Counted from the first letter of the stretch, positions 1 to 8,701 are shown. The stretch: DNA of 64,000 bases from Pseudomonadota bacterium (GCA_020161065.1 JAIUPH010000018.1:186001-250000); one strand, 5' to 3'. The notes: generated by a model not told the origin, from the letters alone. Program-made: numbers and translations.

Positions 1-2
1 AG

Positions 3-431
3 TTCGCCGGCCAGCCGCGCGTGGACCGCGAGCTGGCCCAGGTCGAGGCGGCGCGCGGTGGCCCGGCGCAGCAAGGTTCGAACGCCGTCACCGAACAGCT
101 GGCCGCCGAACTGGCCGATTACTTCAACGGCCAGCGGCAGGCCTTCGGCGTGCCGCTGGACCTGGTGGGCACGCCGTTCCAGCGGGCCGCCTGGCAGGCG
201 CTGCAGGCCATCCCCTACGGCAGCACGCGCAGCTACGCCGAGCAGGCGCGCGCCATCGGGCGGCCGACCGCGGTGCGCGCGGTGGCGGCGGCCAACGGGC
301 AGAACAAGGTCTCGATCGTCGTGCCCTGCCACCGCGTGATCGGCAGCGACGGCAGCCTCACCGGCTTCGGCGGCGGCCTGCCGCGCAAGCGCGCGCTGCT
401 GGCGCTGGAAGGCCGGGGCCGGCAGCCCTAG
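3..431 (+). CDS. ogt: methylated-DNA--[protein]-cysteine S-methyltransferase, 5' partial
   Basis: Suicide repair enzyme that moves the methyl group from O6-methylguanine in DNA to its own cysteine. The open frame runs through the left window edge, so the true start lies outside; the GTG at 21 is probably internal. The C-terminal DNA-binding/active-site region is intact: the helix region [18 protein letters not shown], then the catalytic PCHRVIG motif with its reactive Cys, then [17 protein letters not shown], as in Ogt/Ada C-terminal domains. The stop at 429-431 is about 10 bases before the -10 element that I assign to the pigment operon. Family assignment is secure; it is a housekeeping gene and not part of the downstream cluster. 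Confidence 0.93.
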   Translation, partial: FAGQPRVDRELAQVEAARGGPAQQGSNAVTEQLAAELADYFNGQRQAFGVPLDLVGTPFQRAAWQALQAIPYGSTRSYAEQARAIGRPTAVRAVAAANGQNKVSIVVPCHRVIGSDGSLTGFGGGLPRKRALLALEGRGRQP

Positions 432-440
432 CGCCCCTCC

Positions 441-446
441 TACAAT
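441..446 (+). promoter_or_regulatory. candidate -10 element of the aryl-polyene operon
   Basis: TACAAT (5 of 6 to consensus) sits in a GC-rich gap just after the ogt stop and about 60 bases before the first ACP gene. No convincing -35 is visible at 17 bases upstream, which is common in such GC-rich genomes. The following short repeat CCGC...GCGG around a T-rich loop (447-462) could instead serve as a weak ogt terminator. Inferred from sequence only. Confidence 0.4.
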
Positions 447-506
447 CCGCGCTTTTTAGCGGCGCGCCACCGATCATTGCCGGCAGCGCCGCGGGAGGAC
501 CGTTCC

Positions 507-812
507 GTGTCATTGCCGCCGCCGACATCCGCCGCCGACGCCGCGCCCGGCCAGCACGCCGAGCTCGAGCGCGAGCTGGCCCAGCTCTTCGTCGACGCGC
601 TCAACCTCGAAACGCCGGCGGCCGAGATCGACGTCACCGCGCCGCTGTTCGGCGACGGCCTGGGGCTGGACTCGATCGACATCCTCGAAGTGGCGCTCGA
701 AGTCTCGCAGCGCTACGGCTTCCAGCTGCGCAGCGACGACCAGGACAACGAGCGCATCTTCCGCTCGATCCGCAGCCTGGCCGCGCACGTGGCGCAGCAC
801 CGCGCGAAGTAG
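507..812 (+). CDS. acyl carrier protein of the aryl-polyene cluster (ACP 1)
   Basis: Carries the growing polyene chain as a phosphopantetheine thioester. The modification motif GLDSIDILE is present; its Ser is the attachment site. It has the usual four-helix ACP length (101 aa from this start). I choose the GTG at 507 because GGGAGGA lies at 493-499 with 7 bases of spacing; a TTG at 477 is also in frame but has no ribosome site. First gene of the + strand pigment operon, 12 bases before the membrane protein. By position it matches one of the two ACPs (ApeE/ApeF) of characterised aryl-polyene loci; which one I cannot say. The Gln/Asp-rich loop after helix 2 fits ACPs of this cluster type. Confidence 0.88.
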   Translation: MSLPPPTSAADAAPGQHAELERELAQLFVDALNLETPAAEIDVTAPLFGDGLGLDSIDILEVALEVSQRYGFQLRSDDQDNERIFRSIRSLAAHVAQHRAK

Positions 813-824
813 GCGCCGCCGGCG

Positions 825-1451
825 ATGTCGCGCTGGGGCGTGGCGGCCGCGGGTCTGGGCCTGCTGGCGTATTCGCTGCTGTCCTGGGCCTTGATGGCCT
901 GGGCGCCCGACCATGCCTGGACCGTGCTGGCCTTGTTCGGCCCGCTGCTGGCCGGGCTGGCGCTGGCCGGGCTGCAGCGCCGCCACCGCGCCACGCTGGC
1001 CGGCTGCGCGGCGCTGGCGCTGCTGCTCGTCTGGGCGTGGCAGCGCGGCGGCGTCGACGTCAACCGCCTGTACGTGCTGCAGCACGCCGCCATCCACGCG
1101 CTGCTGGCCTGGACCTTCGCCATCACGCTGCGCCCGGGCGCGGTGCCGCTGGTTTCCGCGATGGCCGCGCACGTGCACGCGCGGCCGCAGAGCGCGCGCG
1201 AACGCGCCTACACCGATGCGCTGACCCGCGCCTGGGCGCTGTTCTTCGTCGCCATGATCGCCGTCTCGCTAACGATTTATCTGCTGGCACCGTGGCCCTG
1301 GTGGTCGTTCTTCTGCACGGTGCTGACGCCAGCGGCCGCGGTGGCCGGCTTCGTCGTCGAGTACGCCTGGCGGCGCTGGCGGCACCCGGAGTTCCAGCCG
1401 GTGTCGGTGCAGCGCGCCATCCGCGCGTGGAAAGAGCAGGCCTCGCGATGA
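825..1451 (+). CDS. integral membrane protein of aryl-polyene clusters (COG4648-like)
   Basis: A 208-residue protein with about six predicted membrane segments. Two lie in the first 50 residues, one near 60-75, one near 85-105 and two near 138-180, with an Arg/Glu-rich soluble tail (RRWRHPEFQP...). Proteins of this size and layout sit between the ACP and the AMP-ligase in many aryl-polyene clusters; their biochemical role has not been settled as far as I know. The ATG at 825 follows the ACP by 12 bases and the stop overlaps the ligase start (ATGA, 1448-1451), indicating translational coupling. Likely a scaffold or lipid-handling factor in the inner membrane, but that is inference. Confidence 0.75.
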   Translation: MSRWGVAAAGLGLLAYSLLSWALMAWAPDHAWTVLALFGPLLAGLALAGLQRRHRATLAGCAALALLLVWAWQRGGVDVNRLYVLQHAAIHALLAWTFAITLRPGAVPLVSAMAAHVHARPQSARERAYTDALTRAWALFFVAMIAVSLTIYLLAPWPWWSFFCTVLTPAAAVAGFVVEYAWRRWRHPEFQPVSVQRAIRAWKEQASR

Positions 1452-3157
1452 GCGCCCGGGCCCTGCCCTTGCTGGGCGCGCGCGACGCGGCGGCGCCGCT
1501 GGCCTGGGCCGGCGGCCAGCCGATCAGCGCCGCGCGCTTCCTGGCCGAGGCGGCGGCGCTGGCGCCGGCGCTGCCGGCCGCCGGGCCGGCCGTCAACCTG
1601 TGCCAGGACCGCTACCGCTTCGCGCTCGGCCTGGCCGCGGCGCTGTTGCTCGGCCACACCAGCCTGATGCCGCCCAACGCGCTGCCCGAGACGCTGCGCA
1701 GCCTGGTCCAGCCCGGCGGCGCCGAGCCCTATGCGCTGGTCGACCACGACGAGGTCGACGCCGGCGGGCTGAAGCGCGTGCCGGTGACGCGCGTGCCGGT
1801 GGAACGGCTGTCGATCGATGGCGCGGGTGCAGGCGGAGGCGCGGCCGAAGTGCCGCTGCTGCCCGCCGACCTGGCCGCCGTCTGCCTGCTGACCTCGGGC
1901 TCCACCGGCGCGCCGCAGCCGCACCGCAAGCGCTGGGGGCCGCTGGTGGCCAACATCGCGGCCGAGGCCGCGCGCCTGGCCGAGCTGTGCGGCTGGCCGT
2001 CGCTGCAGGGGCTGAACATCGTCGCCACGGTGCCGCCGCAGCACAGCTACGGCTTCGAGTCCAGCGTGCTGCTGGGGCTGCTGGGCGGCGCCGCGTTCGA
2101 CAGCGGCCGGCCCTTCTACCCGGCCGACATCGTGGCCGCGCTGCAGCGGCTGCCGCGGCCGCGCGCGCTGGTCACCACGCCGTTCCACCTGAAGACGCTG
2201 CTGGCCTCGGGCATCGCGCTGCCGCCGGTGGAGCTGCTGCTGTCGGCCACCGCGCCGCTGTCGCCGCAGCTCGCCGCCGAGGCCGAGGCGCGGCTGCAGG
2301 GCCGCTTGGTCGAGATCTACGGCTGCACCGAGGCCGGCCAGGTGGCCGCGCGCCGCACGACGGAGGGCGAGGTCTGGACCGCGCTCGGCGCGCTGCGGCT
2401 GTGGCAGGAACGCGATGCCGACGGCGACGAGCGCTTCATCGTCGAAGGCGGCCACGTGACCGAGCCGACGCCGCTGGCCGACGTGCTGGAGCTGCTGGAC
2501 GAGCGGCGCTTCCGCCTGCTGGGCCGCCGCGGCGACCTGATCCACGTGGCCGGCAAGCGCAGCTCGCTGGCGCACCTGAACTTCCAGCTCAACCGCGTGC
2601 CGGGCGTGCAGGACGGCGCCTTCTGGCTGCCCGACGAGGTGCCCGACGGCGTGGTGCGGCCGGTGGTTTTCGCGGTGGCGCCGGGGCTCACGGCGGCCGA
2701 GGTCATCGCCGGGCTGCGCCGCCACCTGGAGCCGGCCTTCGTGCCGCGCCGCGTGGTGCTGCTGGACGCGCTGCCGCGCGAGGCCACCGGCAAGCTCACC
2801 GCCGCCGCCTTGCGCGCGCTGGCGGCGCAGCACCTGGGCGCCGAGCGCGGCGACGACCACGTCACCATCGCCGCCGACCACCCCGCCTTCGACGGCCACT
2901 TTCCCGGTCAGCCGGTGCTGCCCGGCGTGGTGCTGCTCGGCCTGGTGATGCAGGCGCTGCAGCGCCGGCCGGCGCTGGCGACCCTCGTCGGCAACGCGCC
3001 GGTGATCGAAGCCGTCAAGTTCCTGGCGCCGGTGAAGCCGGGCGCCGACGGCGCGCGGCTGCGCGTGGCGCTGCGCGAAGACGGCCGTGGCCTGGCCTTC
3101 GAGGTGCACGACGGCCAGCGCGCGGTGGCCCGCGGCAAGCTGGCGGCCAGCGCCTGA
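1448..3157 (+). CDS. AMP-dependent acyl ligase fused to hotdog 3-hydroxyacyl-ACP dehydratase
   Basis: A 569-residue fusion. Residues about 30-455 form an adenylating ligase: the phosphate-binding loop LLTSGSTGAPQPHRKRW lies near residues 146-160 and the core motif EIYGCTEAG near 288, with a C-terminal Lys in EATGKLT. Residues about 465-565 form a hotdog domain with the family signature FPGQPVLPGVVLLG, as in ApeI-type dehydratases. Expected role: activate an aryl acid and load it onto ACP (ApeH-like), then dehydrate 3-hydroxyacyl-ACP intermediates. In several APE loci these are separate genes; here they are one chain with a short linker (LAAQHLGAERGDD). Start overlaps the upstream stop; the next gene follows after 2 bases. 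Confidence 0.88.
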   Translation: MSARALPLLGARDAAAPLAWAGGQPISAARFLAEAAALAPALPAAGPAVNLCQDRYRFALGLAAALLLGHTSLMPPNALPETLRSLVQPGGAEPYALVDHDEVDAGGLKRVPVTRVPVERLSIDGAGAGGGAAEVPLLPADLAAVCLLTSGSTGAPQPHRKRWGPLVANIAAEAARLAELCGWPSLQGLNIVATVPPQHSYGFESSVLLGLLGGAAFDSGRPFYPADIVAALQRLPRPRALVTTPFHLKTLLASGIALPPVELLLSATAPLSPQLAAEAEARLQGRLVEIYGCTEAGQVAARRTTEGEVWTALGALRLWQERDADGDERFIVEGGHVTEPTPLADVLELLDERRFRLLGRRGDLIHVAGKRSSLAHLNFQLNRVPGVQDGAFWLPDEVPDGVVRPVVFAVAPGLTAAEVIAGLRRHLEPAFVPRRVVLLDALPREATGKLTAAALRALAAQHLGAERGDDHVTIAADHPAFDGHFPGQPVLPGVVLLGLVMQALQRRPALATLVGNAPVIEAVKFLAPVKPGADGARLRVALREDGRGLAFEVHDGQRAVARGKLAASA

Positions 3158-3159
3158 GC

Positions 3160-4137
3160 ATGGCCGGCGGCGACTGGTCGCAGCAGCACGAGCGCGGCAA
3201 CCTCTTCGCGCTGCGCCTGGCCGCCTGGATCGCGGTGCACCTGGGGCGGCCGGTGGCGCGCGCACTGCTGGTGCCCATCACCTGGTACTTCCTGCTGTTC
3301 TCGCCCGACCCCAAGCGGCAGACGCGGCGCTACCTGCGCCGCGCCTTGGGCCGCGAGCCGGGCTGGGGCGACCACTACCGCCAGGTGCACCACTTCGCCT
3401 CGGTGGTGCTGGACCGCATCTACCTCGCCCGCGGCGCGCGCGAGCGCTTCGACCTGCAGGTGCTGGGCGGCGAGCTGGTGCACCAGCTGCTGGCCGAAGG
3501 GCGCGGCGCCTTCATGCTGGGCGCGCACCTCGGCAGCTTCGAGGTGCTGCACGCGGTGGGCAAGGGCCAGCAGTTGCCGGTGGCGATGGTGATGTACCCC
3601 GACAACGCGCGCCTGATCCAGACCGTGCTGCAGGCCGTGGCGCCGGATTCGGCGTTGGAGATCATCGCCATCGGCCGCCCCGGCTCGACGCTGGCGATCC
3701 GCGACTGGCTGGACCGCGGCGGCTTGATCGGCGCGCTGGGGGATCGGCTGCCGCCGCGGCACGCCCGCGGCGGTGAGCGGCTGCCGCCGCGGCCTGAGCG
3801 CGGCACCGGGCCGCTGCCGCCGCCGCCACACGGCCGCAGCGGCGAGCGCCTGCTGCCCTTCCTCGGCAAGCCGGCCGCGTTCAGCGACGGCCCGCTGCGC
3901 CTGGCCCAGGTGCTGCGGCGCAAGGTGATGTTCATGGTCGGCCTGTACGGCGGCGGCAACCGCTACGAGGTGCGCTTCGAGCTGCTGGCCGACTTCACGC
4001 AAGTCCCGCCCGACGCCGCCGGACGTGAGGCACAGTTGCAGGCCGCGCTGGCCGACTACGTGCGCCGCCTGGAGGCGCTGTGCCGGGCCTCGCCCTACAA
4101 CTGGTTCAACTTCTACGATTTCTGGCATGAGGACTGA
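3160..4137 (+). CDS. LpxL-like lipid acyltransferase of the aryl-polyene cluster
   Basis: Membrane-anchored acyltransferase of the lysophospholipid/LpxL superfamily (COG4261 type), expected to esterify the aryl-polyene carboxylate to a lipid or glycan carrier. The catalytic HxxxxE-type motif is in GAHLGSFEVL (about residue 124), followed by MVMYPDNARL and the GDR block. It is 325 aa, slightly long for the family because residues 196-228 are three tandem 11-residue units (RLPPRHARGGE, RLPPRPERGTG, PLPPPPHGRSG), encoded by a 33-bp DNA repeat at 3745-3843 placed between GDR and LLPFLGKPA. The ATG is 2 bases after the fusion gene; the end overlaps the LolA-like gene. Whether the repeat is tolerated in the folded enzyme is unknown. 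Confidence 0.85.
   Translation: MAGGDWSQQHERGNLFALRLAAWIAVHLGRPVARALLVPITWYFLLFSPDPKRQTRRYLRRALGREPGWGDHYRQVHHFASVVLDRIYLARGARERFDLQVLGGELVHQLLAEGRGAFMLGAHLGSFEVLHAVGKGQQLPVAMVMYPDNARLIQTVLQAVAPDSALEIIAIGRPGSTLAIRDWLDRGGLIGALGDRLPPRHARGGERLPPRPERGTGPLPPPPHGRSGERLLPFLGKPAAFSDGPLRLAQVLRRKVMFMVGLYGGGNRYEVRFELLADFTQVPPDAAGREAQLQAALADYVRRLEALCRASPYNWFNFYDFWHED
3745..3843 (+). repeat. three tandem 33-bp units inside the acyltransferase gene
   Basis: Units at 3745-3777, 3778-3810 and 3811-3843. The first two share an exact 16-base opening (CGGCTGCCGCCGCGGC at 3745 and 3778); the third is degenerate. The 33-base period keeps frame and gives three Pro/Arg-rich 11-residue repeats. Confidence 0.8.
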
Positions 4138-4726
4138 GCTTTCCCCGTCGCGCCGCGCGCTGCTGCTGCTGGCCGCCGCCTGGCCGCTGGCGGCGCCGGC
4201 GCAGCCGGGCCAGCCGCTGACGCTGCCGGCGCTGATGCAGCGCATGGCCGCGCGCAAGGCCGGCGAGGCGCGCTTCACCGAAGAGCGCACGGTCTCCGGC
4301 ATCGACGGCCCGCTGCTGTCCAGCGGCACGCTCAGCTTCGCCGCGCCCGACCGCTTCGCGCGCCACACGCTGCAGCCCACGCGCGAGTCGATGGAGGTGC
4401 AGGGCCGCACGCTGGTGCTGCGCCGCGGCGGCCGCACGCGGCAGCTGGAGATCGACGCCGTGCCCGAGCTGGGCGCGCTGCTGGAGGCCATGCGCGCCAC
4501 GCTGACCGGCGACGCCGCGCTGCTGACCCGGCACTTCAGCGCCAGCCTGTCGGGCGACGACGCCAAATGGGTGCTGCGCCTGAAGCCGCTGGACGACCGG
4601 CTGGCGCAGCAGGTGCGCGGGATCGAGCTGGTCGGCCAGGGCCCCGACCTGCGCAGCATCCTGCTGCAACTGGCCAACGGCGACCGCTCGCTGATGCTGC
4701 TCGAACCGCTGGCCGCGCCGAAGTGA
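4127..4726 (+). CDS. LolA-like outer-membrane lipoprotein carrier protein of the aryl-polyene cluster
   Basis: A 199-residue periplasmic protein. An N-terminal signal (RRALLLLAAAWPLAAPAQP) is followed by a beta-rich LolA/LolB fold region (FTEERTVSGIDGPLLSSGTLSF, APDRFARHT) typical of COG2834 proteins. Such proteins are standard in aryl-polyene clusters and are thought to carry the lipidated pigment or a lipoprotein partner across the periplasm. Start ATG at 4127 overlaps the acyltransferase stop; its own stop overlaps the GTG of the MMPL transporter. The tight coupling supports a joint acyltransfer/carrier/export module. The cargo is not established. Confidence 0.85.
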   Translation: MRTELSPSRRALLLLAAAWPLAAPAQPGQPLTLPALMQRMAARKAGEARFTEERTVSGIDGPLLSSGTLSFAAPDRFARHTLQPTRESMEVQGRTLVLRRGGRTRQLEIDAVPELGALLEAMRATLTGDAALLTRHFSASLSGDDAKWVLRLKPLDDRLAQQVRGIELVGQGPDLRSILLQLANGDRSLMLLEPLAAPK

Positions 4727-7116
4727 AGCCACGCGCTGCATCATCGGCCCTGCTGTCGTGGGCGCTGTTCGTCGCGGCGGCCGTCGCGCTGCTGCTGCGC
4801 ACGCCGTTCACCGCCGACTTGTCGGCCTTCCTGCCGGCCACGCCCGATGCGCGCCAGCGCCTGCTGATCGAGCAGATCCACAGCGGCGCGCCGTCGCGCA
4901 CGCTGCTGATGGCCATCGACGGCGGCGACGCCGTGCAGCGCGCCGACGCCTCGCGCGCGCTGGCGGCCGCGCTGCGCGCCGATGCCCGCTTCGAGCAGGT
5001 CAACAACGGCCAGAGCGAAGGCTTCGCCGGCTTCGGCCAATGGCTGTTCGAGCACCGCTACCAGCTCAGCCCGGCGGTCACGCCCGAGCGCTTCACGGCG
5101 CAGGGCCTGCGCGAGGCGATCGCCGAATCGCTGTCGCTGCTGGGCACGCCGGCGGGCAGCGCGATCAAGCCGCTGCTCGACCGCGACCCCAGCGGCGAGA
5201 CGCAGCGCATCGCCGAATCGCTGATCCCGGCGCGCGCGCCGCGCAACGAGCAAGGCGTGTGGGTCGCGCGCGATGCGCCGCGCGCACTGCTGATGGCCAC
5301 CATCCGCAGCGCCGGCGCCGACCTCGACGGCCAGGCCGCCGCCATCGCCGCGGTGCGCGCGGCCTTCGCGCCGCAGGCCGCCAAGGGGCTGACGCTGCAA
5401 TTGAGCGGCGCCCCGGTGTTCTCGGTCGACAGCCGCAGCCGCATCGAATCCGAGGTGCACAAGCTGGCCATCGCCGGCAGCGTGGTCGTCGTCGCGCTGC
5501 TGTGGCTGGCCTTCGGCTCGCTGCGCGCGCTGCTGGTCGCCGCGCTGCCGGTGGCCAGCGGCGTGCTGGGCGGCATTGCCGCGGTGTCGCTGGCCTTCGG
5601 CAGCGTGCACGGCATGACGCTGGGCTTCGGCACCACGCTGATCGGCGAGGCGGTGGACTACGCGATCTACTACCTCATCCAGGCGCGCCGCGGCGGCTGG
5701 CGGCACTGGCTGCTGACGAGCTGGCCCACCGTGCGGCTGGGGCTGCTGACCTCGGTGTGCGGCTTCGCGGCGCTGGTGTTCTCGGGCTTTCCGGGGCTGG
5801 CGCAGCTGGGCGTGTTCTCGGTGGCCGGGCTGGTGGCGGCGGCGCTGGTCACGCGCTTCGTGCTGCCGGCGCTGATGCCCGATGGCGCCCGCGGCGGCGG
5901 CTGGCGCGCGCCGCTCGGCCGCGCCACCCGCGCCGCGCTGCGCGTGCTGCCGCGCGCGCGCTGGCCGGTGCTGGCGCTGGCCGCCGTGGCCGCCGTCGTG
6001 CTGTGGCAGCGCGGCGACCTGTGGCGCGCCGACCTGGCCTCGCTGAGCCCGGTGCCGCGCGCGGCGATCGAGCTCGACGCCAAGCTGCGCGCCGACCTGA
6101 TGGCCGGCGACAACGGCCGCCTGGTCGTCGTGCAAGGCCCCGACCTGCAGGCCACGCTGCAGCGCGCCGAAGCCGCGTCGGAACGGCTGGAAGGCCTGCT
6201 CGAACGCGGCCTGATCGGCGGCTTCGACAGCGTGACGCGCTTCCTGCCCAGCCAAGCCACGCAGGCGCGCCGGCTGGCCGCGCTGCCCGACGCCGCCACG
6301 CTGCAGGCCAACCTGCAGCAGGCCACCGCCGGCGGCCCGCTGCGCGCCGAGCGGCTGGCGCCCTTCCTGGCCGACGTCGACGCCGCGCGCCGCAGCCGCC
6401 CGGTGACGCTGGACGAGCTGCGCGCCGGCGGCAGCAACGGCAGCGGCGCGGCCTCCCCCATCGCGTCCATCGTCGATGCGCTGCTGCTGCGCCGCGCCGA
6501 CGGCAGCGCCGCCGCGCTGCTGCCGCTGCAGCCGGCGGCCGGCGATCAGCCGCTCGACACCGCCGCGCTGGAGCGCGCGCTGCAAGGCCTGCCCGACGTG
6601 CAGGTGCTGGACATCGGCACCGAGCTGAGCGGCCTGTACCAGCGCTACCTGCACGAGGCCCAGGTGCAGGCGCTGGCCGGCGCCGTCGTCGTGCTGGCGC
6701 TGATCGGGCTGTGGCTGCGCTCGTGGCGGCGGCTGCTGGCCGTCAGCCGGCCGCTGGTGCTGGCGGTGCTGCTGACCATGGGCGGCCTGGCCGCGGCCGG
6801 CGTGGCCCTGGGCATCCTGCACCTGGTGGGGCTGCTGCTGGTGGTGGCGGTGGGCTCGAACTACGCGCTGTTCTTCGACATGCTGGCGCAAGGTGGCGAG
6901 GCTGGCGCCGACGACAGCGACGACATGCTGGCCTCGCTGCTGCTGGCCAACGTCACGCTGGTGGCCTCGTTCGCGCTGCTGGCGATGTCCAGCATCCCGG
7001 TGCTGGCGGCCATCGGCCTGGTGGTGGCGCCGGGCACGCTGCTGGCGCTGCTGCTGTCGGCCGTCTTCTCGGCAAGCGCGGGGCCGGCGCGGCTGGACGA
7101 CAATCCGCGGCCGTGA
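4723..7116 (+). CDS. MMPL/RND-family exporter of the aryl-polyene cluster
   Basis: Inner-membrane RND superfamily transporter, 797 aa from the GTG at 4723 that overlaps the LolA stop. It has the two-fold layout: one TM segment at the N terminus (ALLSWALFVAAAVALLL), a periplasmic loop to about residue 245, then a block of TMs about 250-390 with the conserved GFGTTLIGEAVDYAIYYLI segment. The second TM, loop and TM block follow, ending with VGSNYALFFDMLAQ and further helices near 740-785. Asp/Asn residues in those TM4-like segments fit proton coupling. Works with the LolA-like protein, probably to move the acylated polyene out of the inner membrane. Export substrate is inferred from context. Confidence 0.88.
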   Translation: MKPRAASSALLSWALFVAAAVALLLRTPFTADLSAFLPATPDARQRLLIEQIHSGAPSRTLLMAIDGGDAVQRADASRALAAALRADARFEQVNNGQSEGFAGFGQWLFEHRYQLSPAVTPERFTAQGLREAIAESLSLLGTPAGSAIKPLLDRDPSGETQRIAESLIPARAPRNEQGVWVARDAPRALLMATIRSAGADLDGQAAAIAAVRAAFAPQAAKGLTLQLSGAPVFSVDSRSRIESEVHKLAIAGSVVVVALLWLAFGSLRALLVAALPVASGVLGGIAAVSLAFGSVHGMTLGFGTTLIGEAVDYAIYYLIQARRGGWRHWLLTSWPTVRLGLLTSVCGFAALVFSGFPGLAQLGVFSVAGLVAAALVTRFVLPALMPDGARGGGWRAPLGRATRAALRVLPRARWPVLALAAVAAVVLWQRGDLWRADLASLSPVPRAAIELDAKLRADLMAGDNGRLVVVQGPDLQATLQRAEAASERLEGLLERGLIGGFDSVTRFLPSQATQARRLAALPDAATLQANLQQATAGGPLRAERLAPFLADVDAARRSRPVTLDELRAGGSNGSGAASPIASIVDALLLRRADGSAAALLPLQPAAGDQPLDTAALERALQGLPDVQVLDIGTELSGLYQRYLHEAQVQALAGAVVVLALIGLWLRSWRRLLAVSRPLVLAVLLTMGGLAAAGVALGILHLVGLLLVVAVGSNYALFFDMLAQGGEAGADDSDDMLASLLLANVTLVASFALLAMSSIPVLAAIGLVVAPGTLLALLLSAVFSASAGPARLDDNPRP

Positions 7117-7952
7117 ACACCGCGTTGCCCCTGCCGCCGCCGGACCGCCGCGCCTGGCCCTGGCCGCCGCTGGTCAAGGCCAGCGCCGCGCTGCACGGCG
7201 GCGCCGCGGCGCTGGCGCTGTTGCCCGGCGGCTGGCCCTGGGCGCTGGGCGCGGTGGTCGCCGACCATGCGCTGATCACCGCCACCGGCTTGTGGCCGCG
7301 CAGCCGCGGGCTGGGGCCCAACGTCACGCGGCTGCCTTCGTCGCGGCCCGAGGTCGCGATCACCATCGACGACGGCCCCGACCCCGACGTCACGCCCGCG
7401 GTGCTGGACCTGCTGGACGCCGCCGGCGCGCGCGCCAGCTTCTTCTGCATCGCCGAGCAGGCGCGCCGTCACCCGGCGCTGCTGCGCGAGGTCGTGCGCC
7501 GCGGCCATTCGGTGCAGAACCACAGCGACCGCCACCGCCACGGCTTCTCGCTGCTGGGGCCGCGCGGCATCGCGCAGGAAGTGGGCCGCGCGCAGGCGCT
7601 GCTGGCCGACCTCAGCGGCCGCGCGCCGCACGCCTTCCGCGCCCCGGCGGGCCTGCGCAACCCCTTCCTCGACCCCGTGCTGCACCGCCTGGGCCTGCAC
7701 CTCGTCAGCTGGACGCGGCGCGGCTTCGACACCCGCGAGGCCGACCCGGCGCGCGTGCTCCAACGTCTGACGCAAGGCTTGGGGGCGGGCGACATCCTGC
7801 TGCTGCACGACGGCCACGCGCGCCGCGGCGCCGCCGGCCGCCCGGTGGTGCTGGACGTGCTGCCGGCGCTGCTGCAGCGCTGCCGCGACGCCGGCCTGCG
7901 CCCGGTCACGCTGGACGAGGCGCTGCCCGCGCGCCACGCGCCATGCCCCTGA
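7113..7952 (+). CDS. polysaccharide deacetylase (NodB-type) family protein
   Basis: 279 aa. Two hydrophobic segments lie at the N terminus (residues about 17-60). The NodB-homology domain starts at TIDDGPDPDVTP (metal and base Asp pair), followed by the metal-ligand motif HSVQNHSDRHRH, then FRAPAGLRNP and LLLHDGHARRG. All usual carbohydrate esterase 4 motifs are visible, so it is probably a metal-dependent deacetylase; substrate unknown. Membrane-anchored by context. GTG start overlaps the exporter stop (GTGA), and its end overlaps the methyltransferase start by 10 bases. It may trim the glycan or lipid carrier to which the polyene is attached (inference). Confidence 0.85.
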   Translation: MNTALPLPPPDRRAWPWPPLVKASAALHGGAAALALLPGGWPWALGAVVADHALITATGLWPRSRGLGPNVTRLPSSRPEVAITIDDGPDPDVTPAVLDLLDAAGARASFFCIAEQARRHPALLREVVRRGHSVQNHSDRHRHGFSLLGPRGIAQEVGRAQALLADLSGRAPHAFRAPAGLRNPFLDPVLHRLGLHLVSWTRRGFDTREADPARVLQRLTQGLGAGDILLLHDGHARRGAAGRPVVLDVLPALLQRCRDAGLRPVTLDEALPARHAPCP

Positions 7953-8701
7953 GCGCCGCCACCCAGGCCAGCTGGCGCGCGCTGCACGAGCGCGCCTGCC
8001 AGCCCTACCGCAGCGCCGGGCGCTTTGCCTGGCACTTCGCGCGCGGCAAGCTCGGGCGCGACCCGGTGTTTCGCGGCATGCTGGAACGCGGCCACCTGTC
8101 GCACCTGTCGGCCGATGGCGGCCGCGTCGTCGACATCGGCTGCGGCCAGGGCCTGCTGGCCAGCCTGCTGCAGGCCTGCCGCGAGCACGCCGCGCTGGGC
8201 CGCTGGCCGGCCGCCTGGCCGGCGCCGCCGCGGGCCACGGCCTACACCGGCATCGAGCTGATGGCGCGCGACGTGCGGCGCGCCGAGGGCGCCATCAGCC
8301 ACCTGCCGCTGGCGCCCAGCTTCGTCTGCGCCGACATGCGCCAGGCCGCGCTGCCGCCCTGCGACCTGGTGGTCATCCTCGACGTGCTGCACTACGTGGG
8401 CCATGCCGAGCAAGACGCGCTGCTGCGCCGCGTGCGCCAGGCCCTCGGCCGGCGCGGCCGGCTGCTGCTGCGCGTGGGCGACATGGCCGATGCGCGCGGC
8501 TTCGCCGCCAGCCAGTGGGTGGACCGCGTGGTCACCGCCGTGCGCGGCCACCGCGTGGCGCCGACCTGGGGCCGCACCATCGGCGACTGGACGGCGCTGC
8601 TGCACGCGCTGGGCTTCGCGGTGCAGGCGGTGCCGATGAGCCGCGGCACGCCCTTCGCCAACGTGCTGCTGGTGGCCGAGGTGCCGGGGACCGCGGCATG
8701 A
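7943..8701 (+). CDS. class I SAM-dependent methyltransferase of the aryl-polyene cluster
   Basis: 252 aa Rossmann-fold methyltransferase. Motif I is VVDIGCGQGLLASLL (about residues 60-74), followed by the acidic GIEL strand end, CADMRQAAL, and VVILDVLHYV as motif IV. Methyltransferases in this position are common in aryl-polyene and xanthomonadin-type clusters and are proposed to O-methylate the aryl ring or the ring-adjacent position; that role is inferred from context. Start ATG lies inside the deacetylase gene end; stop overlaps the KS start (ATGA). Confidence 0.85.
   Translation: MPLSAATQASWRALHERACQPYRSAGRFAWHFARGKLGRDPVFRGMLERGHLSHLSADGGRVVDIGCGQGLLASLLQACREHAALGRWPAAWPAPPRATAYTGIELMARDVRRAEGAISHLPLAPSFVCADMRQAALPPCDLVVILDVLHYVGHAEQDALLRRVRQALGRRGRLLLRVGDMADARGFAASQWVDRVVTAVRGHRVAPTWGRTIGDWTALLHALGFAVQAVPMSRGTPFANVLLVAEVPGTAA

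Noticed and set aside
1277-3265. Long antisense open frame opposite the ligase/dehydratase gene
   Set aside because: Low-complexity His/Gln/Arg composition with no recognisable motif; the + strand frame has clear catalytic motifs.
4758-7952. A 1064-codon open frame across the MMPL exporter
   Set aside because: Its first 785 codons are Arg/Ala-rich shadow of the exporter; the real gene is the deacetylase from 7113.
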